Positions 1 to 5,805 of a stretch of DNA of 7,363 nucleotides are shown here, in pieces. The notes beneath the pieces were generated by a model. That model saw nothing but the letters and a program-made list of their open reading frames with translations, had not been told where the DNA came from and did not search any database. The position numbers were made by a program, and so were the translations under genes. Position 1 is the stretch's first letter. Each line of letters opens with the position of its first letter. Origin of the DNA: DATCSE01 sp036568605 (GTDB lineage: Bacteria; Pseudomonadota; Gammaproteobacteria; Burkholderiales; Burkholderiaceae_C); the NCBI GenBank assembly GCA_036568605.1, contig DATCSE010000522.1, forward strand, positions 1-7,363, in the 5' to 3' direction.

Positions 1-410
1 GGAATGCCCAGTCGACCTATGCGCGCGTGTTCGACTTCGGCTCCGGCGACATCGCCTACATGATGCTGACCCCGCGCGACGGCAACGGCGTGCTGCGCTT
101 CTCGGTCACCGGCACCACGTACTTCGGCGAGCAGAGCATCGTCGCGAGCAGCGCGCTGCCCACCGGCCGCTGGGTGCACGTGGCGGTCACGCTCTCGGGC
201 ACGCAGGGCACGCTGTACGTGGACGGCGCAGCGGTGGGCAGCAATGCGGCCATCGCGCTCGCGCCGTTCCAGCTCGGCAACACGACGCAGAACTGGCTGG
301 GCCGCTCGCAGTATTCGGGCGACCCCTACTTCAACGGGCGTCTGCAGGACTTGCGGCTGTACAGTGGTGCCCTGACCGCCGCGCAAGTCGCCGCGCTGGC
401 CGCTGGATAG
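1..410 (+). CDS. LamG / concanavalin A-like lectin domain protein, C-terminal fragment
   Basis: The frame is open from base 3 to the stop TAG at 408-410, giving 135 visible residues; the N-terminus lies outside the window. The sequence reads as the second half of a LamG-type jelly-roll domain. It opens with an ARVFDFGSG strand, then YMMLTP, a GRWVHVAVTLSG strand, a GTLYVDGAAVG turn, and a QNWLGRSQYSGDPYFNGRL segment. It ends with the typical closing strand and helix (DLRLYSGALTAAQVAALAAG). In this superfamily such domains bind carbohydrate or act as accessory modules on secreted glycosidases, lyases and adhesins. The domain ends at the C-terminus of the protein, so any catalytic module must lie upstream. 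Nothing here identifies the enzyme type. The GTG at 27 is internal and is not the start. I am confident of the fold and not of the whole-protein function. Confidence 0.85.
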   Translation, partial: NAQSTYARVFDFGSGDIAYMMLTPRDGNGVLRFSVTGTTYFGEQSIVASSALPTGRWVHVAVTLSGTQGTLYVDGAAVGSNAAIALAPFQLGNTTQNWLGRSQYSGDPYFNGRLQDLRLYSGALTAAQVAALAAG

Positions 411-452
411 AGCCGGCACGCGGCCGACGCAGCAGCTCCATCTATCGAGATT

Positions 453-471
453 CGCAACGTTGGCCGCAACG
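453..471 (+). repeat. Short dyad and direct repeat upstream of the cupin gene
   Basis: The heptamer CGCAACG occurs at 453-459 and again at 465-471, on the same face 12 bp apart. Within it CAACGTTG (455-462) is a perfect 8-bp palindrome. CGTTG (458-462) can also pair with CAACG (467-471) across a 4-nt loop. The element ends 2 nt before the ATG at 474, so it covers the place where a ribosome binding site should be; no good Shine-Dalgarno is present. It could be an operator half-site pair or a small translation-limiting hairpin. The arms are short, so chance is a real alternative. Confidence 0.3.
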
Positions 472-473
472 AG

Positions 474-1022
474 ATGCTGACACCCGCCTCCTTCATCGAA
501 CAGTGCCGCGCCTGCCTCGCCAATCGCGGCGGGCCCGACGATATCGCCGCCCTGACGAAGCAGGCGCTGGCGGCGCAGGTGCAGCAGCCATCGCTGTGGG
601 CCATCGGCGAGCTGATGTACCGGGCCGACGAATTGCAGATCGTCAACCTGACGCTGCCACCATTCACGATGAGTCCGATACATGACCATGCCACTTGGGC
701 GGTGGTCGGCATCGCCGAAGGCTGCGAGGTCGAGCACCTCTACGAGCGGCGCGGTCAAGTGCTGGAGAAGACGGCAGAGATCGAAGTGCATGCGGGCGAG
801 ACCGTCGTGCTCGACGCGACAACGATTCACGCGGTCTCGAATCCGCTGCCGACGCCGGCTCGCGGCATTCATGTCTACGGCAAGGATCTCATCGCGACGG
901 AGCGCCACATGTGGCATCCCGCCACCGGGGCCGAGATGGCGATGCACTTGCCGACATTCGAGCGCTGGGAGCGCGAACTGACCGCCGCGAATCAGGCGCG
1001 GCGGTCAGCGCCAGGGGGCTGA
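474..1022 (+). CDS. Cupin-fold protein of the thiol (cysteine) dioxygenase type
   Basis: This 182-residue protein has the double-stranded beta-helix layout of small mononuclear iron thiol dioxygenases (cysteine or 3-mercaptopropionate dioxygenase relatives). These oxidise a thiol to a sulfinic acid in the cytoplasm. Likely metal ligands are H70 and H72 in the PIHDH motif and H119 in TTIHAVSNP. Y49-R50 lies before the motif, where family members carry a substrate carboxylate-binding Arg. A GIHVYGKDL strand (H133, Y135) matches the second-shell S-H-Y triad, with Gly131 replacing Ser. The Cys that crosslinks to Tyr in mammalian enzymes is absent (about V77), as in many bacterial members. The length fits the bacterial group. 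The ATG at 474 lacks a clear Shine-Dalgarno but starts at a sensible N-terminal helix. The gene converges on the TIGR03118 gene with only 1 bp between the two stops. The fold is secure; the exact substrate is not. Confidence 0.8.
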   Translation: MLTPASFIEQCRACLANRGGPDDIAALTKQALAAQVQQPSLWAIGELMYRADELQIVNLTLPPFTMSPIHDHATWAVVGIAEGCEVEHLYERRGQVLEKTAEIEVHAGETVVLDATTIHAVSNPLPTPARGIHVYGKDLIATERHMWHPATGAEMAMHLPTFERWERELTAANQARRSAPGG

Positions 1023-1023
1023 T

Positions 1024-2136
1024 TCAACGCGCGTCGATGCGACCGTACACGCCGTGGGCCTCGTCGGCCGGCCCGGCGGCGAAGAACAAGGTGTTGCTCG
1101 GCTGGCTGTTGATGCCGTTGCCGAACGCGATTCCCCACAAGCCGTCGATCGCGATCGTCATGCCATCGGGCCTGGCCAGCGAGCCCTGCAGCGCGCCGGT
1201 GCCCGCGTCGAACGCGTTGATGCGGCCGTCGCCGAAGTTGCCGACCAGCAGCATGCCGCTGAACCGGCCGAAGTTGCTGGGCGCCATCACCATGCCCCAG
1301 GGCGCGTTCAACGCGCCGCCGATCGTGATCAGCCGCTTGATGAAATGGCCGTCGGTGTCGAAGGTGTTGACCAGGCCGAAGCCGGCGCCCTTGACGTCGT
1401 CCTCGGCATCGGCGTCCTGCTTTGCGTAGCTGACATACACCACGCCCGAGATCACCTGGATGCCGAACGGCGCATAGCCGCTCGGCAGGTTCGGATCGAT
1501 GAAGCCGCCGCTCGTGTTGATCTTTGCGAAGCTCGCGTCGAACGTGTCGACCGTGCCGTTGTGGAAGTCCGCCGCGTACAGCCGGTTCGCGCCCGAGGCA
1601 CTGCCGATCGCGAGGCCCTTGTAGATCGAACCGGCCGACGCGCCGTCGTAGACCAGGATCGCGTTGTTCAGGTTGACGCCGGGCGACCAGCCCGAGATCG
1701 TGCCGGCCTCGCCGGCGAAGATGAATGGGCTCGCGCCGCTGGCGCCGCCTTGCGAGACGACGAAGCTCTGCGTGCCGTTGAAGACGATGCCGGTGGGCTT
1801 GGCAGCACCCGCCGACCCTGCGGGGATCGCGACGACCAGCGTCTGCGCGACGCCGTTGCCGTCGTACAGCGTCGAGGTCGAGGTCGCGTTGTTCGCGACC
1901 CAGACGAAGCCTTGCGGATTGAATGCGATGCCCCAGGGATTGACCAGATGCGCGTCGACATTCGACGTTGCGTACGGGTTGCTCGACATGCTGCTGGTGT
2001 CGGCGACGAGGTTCGTCACGGCATAGCCCGCGTTGTCGTCGTCGTCATCATCCCCGCCGCCGCACGCGGCAAGGAACAGCGCCGCACTCGCACCGCCCAA
2101 CACCTCGCGCCGATTGATTCGTCCTGCCGACATCAT
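1024..2136 (-). CDS. TIGR03118-family beta-propeller protein, predicted Tat/lipoprotein
   Basis: The protein has 370 residues. The N-terminus carries a twin-Arg pair (NRREVLGG, R9-R10), a hydrophobic stretch and a lipobox (FLAAC, Cys25), followed by GGG and six Asp (29-34) as a flexible linker. Residue +2 after Cys is Gly, so outer-membrane sorting is plausible. The mature part has blade-like repeats such as VNPWGIAFNPQGFVWVANN, PTGIVFNGTQSFVVS, LYAADFHNGTVDTFD, NAPWGMVMAPSNFGRFSG and LLVGNFGDGRINAFD. It ends GLWGIAFGN and LFFAAGPADEAHGVYGRI, the hallmark of the TIGR03118 family, whose function is unknown. Two tandem ATGs are possible starts. AAGGGG (2140-2145) lies 3 nt from the first and 6 nt from the second (2133), so the second may be the true start. 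It follows the TorF gene on the same strand after a 134-bp spacer and may be read through or have its own promoter. Confidence 0.88.
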   Translation of the reverse strand: MMSAGRINRREVLGGASAALFLAACGGGDDDDDDNAGYAVTNLVADTSSMSSNPYATSNVDAHLVNPWGIAFNPQGFVWVANNATSTSTLYDGNGVAQTLVVAIPAGSAGAAKPTGIVFNGTQSFVVSQGGASGASPFIFAGEAGTISGWSPGVNLNNAILVYDGASAGSIYKGLAIGSASGANRLYAADFHNGTVDTFDASFAKINTSGGFIDPNLPSGYAPFGIQVISGVVYVSYAKQDADAEDDVKGAGFGLVNTFDTDGHFIKRLITIGGALNAPWGMVMAPSNFGRFSGMLLVGNFGDGRINAFDAGTGALQGSLARPDGMTIAIDGLWGIAFGNGINSQPSNTLFFAAGPADEAHGVYGRIDAR

Positions 2137-2139
2137 GAT

Positions 2140-2145
2140 CCCCTT
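2140..2145 (-). promoter_or_regulatory. Shine-Dalgarno of the TIGR03118 gene
   Basis: On the minus strand the sequence is AAGGGG. The distance is 3 nt to the upstream ATG (2136-2134) and 6 nt to the downstream ATG (2133-2131). The second spacing is nearer the optimum, so this site favours the second Met as the start. Confidence 0.55.
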
Positions 2146-2173
2146 GGGCGCTTGCGACGCCGTTCGTTTCGGC

Positions 2174-2193
2174 CGCGGCGCACGCGCGCCGCG
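2174..2193 (-). repeat. Perfect 8-bp inverted repeat with 4-nt loop
   Basis: CGCGGCGC (2174-2181) and GCGCCGCG (2186-2193) are exact reverse complements around a 4-nt loop. The element lies 38 bp upstream of the TIGR03118 start. No T run follows on either strand, so it is not a classical intrinsic terminator. It could be an operator or a leader hairpin, or reflect base composition. Confidence 0.4.
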
Positions 2194-2207
2194 ATCTCGA
2201 AGGTGTA

Positions 2208-2246
2208 TGCGGCGGCACCAACGCGCGGTTCATGGTCGCCGCCGCA
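2208..2246 (-). terminator. Possible terminator or 3' stabilising hairpin after the TorF-type gene
   Basis: TGCGGCGGC (2208-2216) pairs perfectly with GCCGCCGCA (2238-2246). The stem continues as ACC (2217-2219) with GGT (2234-2236) past one bulged base, giving about 12 bp around a 14-nt loop. In the minus-strand transcript it begins 24 nt after the TorF stop codon. No U tract follows, so it may act as a partial terminator, a Rho-independent pause, or a 3' end-protecting structure that separates expression of the operon from the TIGR03118 gene. Confidence 0.4.
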
Positions 2247-2270
2247 AGGATCGCAACAGGAGGTATCGCT

Positions 2271-3008
2271 TCAGAACGAATACGCCGCGCTCAGCACCCA
2301 TGCGCTGCGCCGGCCGGTGTAGGCCGCGGGGTACGGGCCGCCGCGGGTCGCGCTGGTCCATGCGAGCTGCAGGTCCAGCGCCTGCGCACTCCAGCCGATG
2401 CCGATGCGCCCATCGGCACGGGTGCGATGGCTGTCCGGCAGGCCGTAGCGGTCGGTACCGGCGATCGGCACGAGCACGCCGAGATGGCCGAACACGCGGG
2501 CCCGTTCGTCCAGCGTGCGGTACGCGCTGGCGTCCGCATACACGGTCTGCACGCGCTGGCCGAAGTAGTCGGGCGAATACGAGAGCCGCAAGCTCCAGCG
2601 CGGTGCGAGCACGCCGGCATACAACTCGCCGTAGTCATAGGCCGACGCGTCGCGGTTGAAGTGCGAGACGCTGAAGCCCGTCTCGAAGCTGCGATCATCG
2701 CGCGGTCGCGTCACGTAGCCGGCGTACCCGGTGGTCTGCAGGTAGGTGTCGTCGCGCACCTCGGCGCGCGTCAGCGATGCGCCGAGATATGTGCCGGCCC
2801 ACGGGCCTGTGTCGACGTCGTGGTTCACGGTGAGGCGCAAGCTGGGCTTCGAGTCGCTCAGCGACACGCCGCGGAAGCGGTAGTCCGAATCGATGCCGAC
2901 GGTCGCGCCCAGCTGCGCACGTGCGGCCGGGCTGACTGCCGCGGCGGCCCACACGACCGTGATCGCCGCGAGGCGACGACTGCGCGGCGACGGTGCCGGC
3001 AGCGTCAC
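2271..3008 (-). CDS. TorF-type putative outer-membrane protein (TIGR02001 / Gcw_chp family)
   Basis: With the GTG at 3008 the product has 245 residues. It starts with a signal peptide: R9 and R11-R12, a hydrophobic core LAAITVVWAAAAV, and likely cleavage after SPAARA (residue 31). The mature part opens with GATVGIDSDYRFRGVSLSDS, the signature of the TIGR02001 family, annotated as TorF putative porins. Alternating beta strands follow and the chain ends in AAYSF, an aromatic C-terminal residue typical of beta-barrel proteins recognised by BAM. A GTG at 3032 is the other candidate start; it lies 1 base after the protease stop and would add 8 residues. Neither has a strong Shine-Dalgarno, so translation coupled to the protease gene is likely. 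The reading frame stays open to 3314, but that stretch lies inside the protease gene in another frame and is low-complexity Arg/Pro/Ala. Last gene of the sigma-factor operon. Substrate unknown. Confidence 0.82.
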   Translation of the reverse strand: MTLPAPSPRSRRLAAITVVWAAAAVSPAARAQLGATVGIDSDYRFRGVSLSDSKPSLRLTVNHDVDTGPWAGTYLGASLTRAEVRDDTYLQTTGYAGYVTRPRDDRSFETGFSVSHFNRDASAYDYGELYAGVLAPRWSLRLSYSPDYFGQRVQTVYADASAYRTLDERARVFGHLGVLVPIAGTDRYGLPDSHRTRADGRIGIGWSAQALDLQLAWTSATRGGPYPAAYTGRRSAWVLSAAYSF

Positions 3009-3033
3009 GGCAGGCCATGCAGCAGGCCGCACG

Positions 3034-4338
3034 TCAGTGACGCGCGACGGCTTCGATCGCGGACGGCGGCGCGGCGCAGGCACAGACGCAGCCCAGCGCG
3101 GCCCGTGCCAGGCTGGCACAGGCATCGATCCGGCCATCGGCGAGGCGCACGAGGTCCGCGCCGACCGGCCCCGGCGCAGCCCCACTGCGCGTGCGCGCAT
3201 CGAGCAGCAGCGCGACGAGTCCGCTGAGCTGCGCGGCCGCATACGAGGAGCCGGACAGCGTCGCCCAGCGCGAGCCCGGCACGGTGCTGGGCACATCGGT
3301 TCCCGGTGCGACATAGGCGTTTGGCACGACGGCAGTCGCCGTGTCGTCCAGCGTTGCGATCACGCCGTCCAGCCGCGCCGGGAAGCCGCCTTGCGGCGCG
3401 CTGCGGCTGGCCGCGGCCACGACGGTCGCGCCGCGCGTCTGCGCGGTCTCGACCAGGCGCTGCACCAGCCGGTCCGACGGGCCCGCGAGGCTCAGGTTGA
3501 TGACACGCGCCTCGCGGTCGATCGCCGCATTCAACGCGAGCGCGAGGCTCAGGCTCGTGCACAGCGCCGCGTCGGCGGGCGTGGGCTGCGAGCACGCGCG
3601 CAATGCGAGCAGGTGCGCGCGCGGTGCGATGCCGACGATCCCGATGCCGTTGTCGGCGCGCGCGGCGATCAAGCCCGCCACCGCGGTGCCGTGAAGTTCG
3701 CCTCCGTCGGGCGATGCGCCCGCGGCGAAGTTCAGGTTCGCCTCGAGCTGCTGCACCAGGTCCGGATGGTCGCGTTGCACGGCGCCGTCGATCACCGCGA
3801 CGCGCACGCCCTGCCCGGTCGCGGCGGCGTGCAGCTCGTTCAGGTGCCATTCGCGCGCGGCCGGCTGCAGCGGGTACAGCGGGTCGTCATGCGTCGGCAC
3901 TGCCGCCGCGGGCCCAGCGCCTGCACCCAGCGGACGGAACACGTTCATCGTCTGCGCCCATGCGACCCGCGGCTCGCGTGCGAGACGGGCGGCGATCTCG
4001 TCGGGCTGCAGCGGCGGCGGCACGTCCATCACATAACAATCGAGACCGAGCGCGGGCATCGGCCAGTCGGTCGCGAGGCGCAGGCCATGGGTGCGCGCAA
4101 GGTCCGCGGCGATGCGGCGCCGCGCGGTGCGCCCGGCCGCATCCGCATAGCCGCCGGAGTAGTTGCCGTCGGGGCGGAAGTGCGGTGTCGTCATCTCGAG
4201 CAGCACCAGCACCTGGCGCGGCGGATCGTCGGCCGCGCGTGCCGGCGCGGTCATCGTCGCGGCGGCCAGCAGCAGCCACACGAATGCGAATGCGCCGCGC
4301 GCGATCCGCCGCCACACCGAGGATAGCCTCCGCATCAT
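3034..4338 (-). CDS. Secreted subtilisin-like (S8) serine peptidase with N-terminal prodomain
   Basis: The 434-residue protein starts with a signal peptide (Arg-rich n-region, hydrophobic core at 16-29, likely cut after APARA near 35). Residues about 40-137 look like an inhibitor I9-type propeptide, with a helix, a DCYVMDV strand (100-106) and IAARLAREPRVAWAQ (115-129). The S8 catalytic domain follows: D184 in VAVIDGAV, H216 in ELHGTAVAG and S365 in LSGSSYAAAQLSG form the triad. The usual oxyanion Asn of the AAGN motif is replaced; the sequence reads VVAAASRSAP (306-315), with Arg at the Asn position. The Pro after the Ser motif is also Ala. The C-terminus has a CVCAC cluster (417-421) and further Cys at 249, 260 and 407. 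The ATG at 4338 overlaps the anti-sigma stop by 4 bp (ATGA). A second ATG at 4335 sits 7 nt from GGGGG (4343-4347) and could be the start. Expected in the periplasm or outside the cell. Confidence 0.88.
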   Translation of the reverse strand: MMRRLSSVWRRIARGAFAFVWLLLAAATMTAPARAADDPPRQVLVLLEMTTPHFRPDGNYSGGYADAAGRTARRRIAADLARTHGLRLATDWPMPALGLDCYVMDVPPPLQPDEIAARLAREPRVAWAQTMNVFRPLGAGAGPAAAVPTHDDPLYPLQPAAREWHLNELHAAATGQGVRVAVIDGAVQRDHPDLVQQLEANLNFAAGASPDGGELHGTAVAGLIAARADNGIGIVGIAPRAHLLALRACSQPTPADAALCTSLSLALALNAAIDREARVINLSLAGPSDRLVQRLVETAQTRGATVVAAASRSAPQGGFPARLDGVIATLDDTATAVVPNAYVAPGTDVPSTVPGSRWATLSGSSYAAAQLSGLVALLLDARTRSGAAPGPVGADLVRLADGRIDACASLARAALGCVCACAAPPSAIEAVARH

Positions 4339-5024
4339 CGCGCCCCCGTGGCTTCTAGCGATTCGACCCGCAGCACGCCGGGCTGCGCGCGCAGCCGGGC
4401 CACGGCATCGGCGATGTCGGCAGCCGGCCCGATCTGCAGCAGGTAGGCATCGGTCACCGTCGGCCCGCCGACGAGTCGGGCATGGCCGGTCCGCAATGCC
4501 AGGCGCATCTGCTGTTCGGTCGCGTCAGGACGGAACACGACCAGCGCATTCGGCGCAACGCCGGCCGGCGCAGTGCCGAGTGCACGGTACGGCTCGCTGG
4601 GCGTGAGCGCGTTCCAGCCGGCGAGCAACGCGAGCGCGAGCACGAACGCCGTCTGCAAGCCGAAGGCCCAGGGCAGCCAGCGGGTCGGCCGGCGCGGCGG
4701 CCGCCGCCGCGGCGCAGCGTGCGCCGTTCGAGCGGGCGGCCGCGCCGCCACATCGGCATCGAGCCGTGCGCGCAGCGCCGACCAGCGGCGGCGCTCGGCC
4801 GCGGCCGCATCGTCGTCGCCGCCGGCTTCGGCGGCCGCCGGCGGCAGCAGCGTGCGCAGCTTCACCTGGCCGTCGAGATCGGCGCGACAGCGTGTGCACT
4901 GCGCGAGATGCGCTTCGACCTGCGCGGCTTCGTCGCGCGGCAGCGTGCCGTTCGCGAACCACGGCAGCAGCCCCTGCAGCGCCAGGTGGTCGTCGGAATC
5001 GAACGAGACGATGCGCGCGTTCAC
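4335..5024 (-). CDS. Transmembrane anti-sigma factor with ZAS zinc motif and propeptide-like periplasmic domain
   Basis: The product is 229 residues from GTG at 5024. The cytoplasmic part has HLALQGLLPWFANGTL (13-28) and the zinc-binding anti-sigma signature H39-x3-C43-x2-C46 in VEAHLAQCTRC. Such domains bind and silence an ECF sigma factor. An Ala/Arg/Pro-rich linker leads to one membrane helix (about 116-137). The remainder, 138-229, should be periplasmic. It contains ALVVFRPDATEQQMRLAL, then LVGGPTVTDAYLLQIG and DAVARLRAQPGVLRVESLE, which resembles the propeptide region of the subtilase encoded next. The GTG overlaps the sigma stop TGA by 4 bp (GTGA), with GGGGGA upstream. An in-frame extension to 5111 would run through the sigma gene and has no domain content, so I reject it. 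The 3' end overlaps the protease start by 4 bp. The anti-sigma role is well supported; the propeptide-like reading is by eye. Confidence 0.87.
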   Translation of the reverse strand: MNARIVSFDSDDHLALQGLLPWFANGTLPRDEAAQVEAHLAQCTRCRADLDGQVKLRTLLPPAAAEAGGDDDAAAAERRRWSALRARLDADVAARPPARTAHAAPRRRPPRRPTRWLPWAFGLQTAFVLALALLAGWNALTPSEPYRALGTAPAGVAPNALVVFRPDATEQQMRLALRTGHARLVGGPTVTDAYLLQIGPAADIADAVARLRAQPGVLRVESLEATGAR

Positions 5025-5686
5025 AGCCAATCCCCCGGTTCGCCGCTGAGCAGTGCGCGCAGGCGGCGCCGCGCATGGAACATGCGCGTCTTCACGGTGT
5101 CGACCGGGCACGCCATGATCTGCGCGATCTCGGCATACGGCAGGTCGTGGTAGTAGGTGAGCACCAGCACGCTGCGCTGCTCGTCCGACAGCGACGCGAG
5201 TGCTCGCAGCAGTGCCGCGCGGGTCTGGCGATCCTGGTGGCGGCGCTCGGGACCGGGCTCGTCGGAGGCCGGCTCGTCGGCCATCGCGGCCGGCGGCTCG
5301 ATCGGCTCGTCGTCGCGCCTCAGGGCCTTCAGCGCGGTGCGGTACGCGATCGCGAAGATCCAGGTCGAGACCTTGCTCTGCCCGTTGTAGGTCGCGGCGC
5401 GGCGCCAGACGACGAACATCGTGTCGTTCAGCGCCTCTTCGACGATCGCGCGGCGCGGCGTCATCAGCCCGAGGAAGCGCGCGAGCCGCGCGTGGTAGGC
5501 GCGAAACAGCCGCTCGAATGCCTGCCGGTCGCCGCGGGCGACACGTTCGACCAGCGCGGCATCGTCCGCATCGTTCGAGCGGTGCAGCAATGGCCGGCTT
5601 GCCGGCCCATCGCGGTCATGCCCGCCGTCGCGCCCGCCATCACGCCGCGCGGACGACCGACTCCATTCGGCCAGGAAACGAAACAT
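5021..5686 (-). CDS. ECF-type RNA polymerase sigma factor
   Basis: The 221-residue protein has the two-domain layout of ECF sigma factors. After a hydrophilic 40-residue lead comes region 2 (about 42-125), with DDAALVERVARGDRQAFERLFRAYH, then EEALNDTMFVVWRRAATY and STWIFAIAYRTALKALRR, the -10 recognition segment. An acidic linker (about 125-150) follows. Region 4 (about 155-210) has LRALASLSDEQRSVLVLTYYHDLPYAEIAQIM and the helix-turn-helix CPVDTVKTRMFHARRRLRALL, which reads the -35 element. It directs RNA polymerase to its own promoter set, held in check by the anti-sigma factor overlapping its 3' end. The ATG at 5686 has GGAG (5696-5699) 9 nt upstream. It is the first gene of the operon and diverges from the orphan 89-aa gene. 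Genes of this kind often activate their own promoter; the regulon is not visible from the sequence. Confidence 0.93.
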   Translation of the reverse strand: MFRFLAEWSRSSARRDGGRDGGHDRDGPASRPLLHRSNDADDAALVERVARGDRQAFERLFRAYHARLARFLGLMTPRRAIVEEALNDTMFVVWRRAATYNGQSKVSTWIFAIAYRTALKALRRDDEPIEPPAAMADEPASDEPGPERRHQDRQTRAALLRALASLSDEQRSVLVLTYYHDLPYAEIAQIMACPVDTVKTRMFHARRRLRALLSGEPGDWL

Positions 5687-5725
5687 CGACGACGACTCCG
5701 ATGACGCCCATTCGGAGGTTAATTC

Positions 5726-5737
5726 CGCGGCGCCGCG
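5726..5737. repeat. 12-bp perfect palindrome in the divergent promoter region
   Basis: CGCGGCGCCGCG equals its own reverse complement. It lies entirely inside the spacer of the proposed minus-strand -35/-10 pair, where a repressor dimer would block polymerase. The region is GC-rich, so chance is a serious alternative. Confidence 0.35.
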
Positions 5738-5792
5738 AAAGGTTCAATGGTTGTTCCCAAAAGTGTGCCGGGCAGGCGGATACTGGGCCATC

Positions 5793-5797
5793 GGAGG
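5793..5797 (+). promoter_or_regulatory. Shine-Dalgarno of the 89-aa gene
   Basis: GGAGG lies 8 nt before the ATG at 5806. It is the strongest ribosome binding site on the plus strand of the window and fixes the start of the small gene. Confidence 0.75.
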
Positions 5798-5805
5798 CGA
5801 CGCCC

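Larger units (their letters stand above)
2137..2270 (-). other. 134-bp spacer between the TorF-type and TIGR03118 genes
   Basis: This gap separates the last gene of the sigma-factor operon from the TIGR03118 gene on the same strand. It holds two GC-rich hairpins, listed separately, and the Shine-Dalgarno AAGGGG of the TIGR03118 gene at 2140-2145. I looked for a sigma-70 promoter on the minus strand and found no convincing -35/-10 pair. Confidence 0.6.
5687..5805. promoter_or_regulatory. Divergent promoter region of the sigma operon and the 89-aa gene
   Basis: This 119-bp gap must hold the promoters of both divergent genes. For the minus strand the best sigma-70-like pair is TTGAAC (5742-5747) and AATTAA (5719-5724) with a 17-bp spacer, a fair match at -35 and a poor one at -10. 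The same strand also has GGGAAC (5753-5758) and TGAACC, which look like ECF -35 cores. A weak ECF-like pair, GGAATTA followed by GTCATC after 14 nt, lies close to the sigma start. For the plus strand GATACT (5779-5784) is a possible -10 without a good -35. Confidence 0.45.

Noticed and set aside
2036..2053. GTC/ATC trinucleotide run as a possible microsatellite
   Set aside because: It encodes the Asp linker after the lipobox and uses mixed codons; it is explained by the protein.
2258..2264. AGGAGGT on the plus strand
   Set aside because: A perfect Shine-Dalgarno by sequence, but no start codon with a credible protein follows on the plus strand.
1054..2322. Long plus-strand open frame (422 codons) opposite the TIGR03118 gene
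   Set aside because: It is rich in Arg, Ala, Asp and Val with no domain-like pattern, and it lies antisense to a gene with a clear family match. High GC makes such open antisense frames common.
2271..3314. Longer form of the TorF-type protein starting at 3314
   Set aside because: The extra roughly 100 residues lie inside the protease gene in another frame and are Arg/Pro/Ser-rich; a proper signal peptide begins at the GTG at 3008.
2893..4326. Long plus-strand open frame (477 codons) opposite the S8 protease
   Set aside because: Arg/Ala/Gly-rich composition without motifs; antisense to a well-supported protease gene.
4335..5111. Longer form of the anti-sigma factor starting at 5111
   Set aside because: The extension overlaps sigma region 4 out of frame. 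The GTG at 5024 gives the usual 4-bp overlap and starts just before the conserved N-terminal segment.
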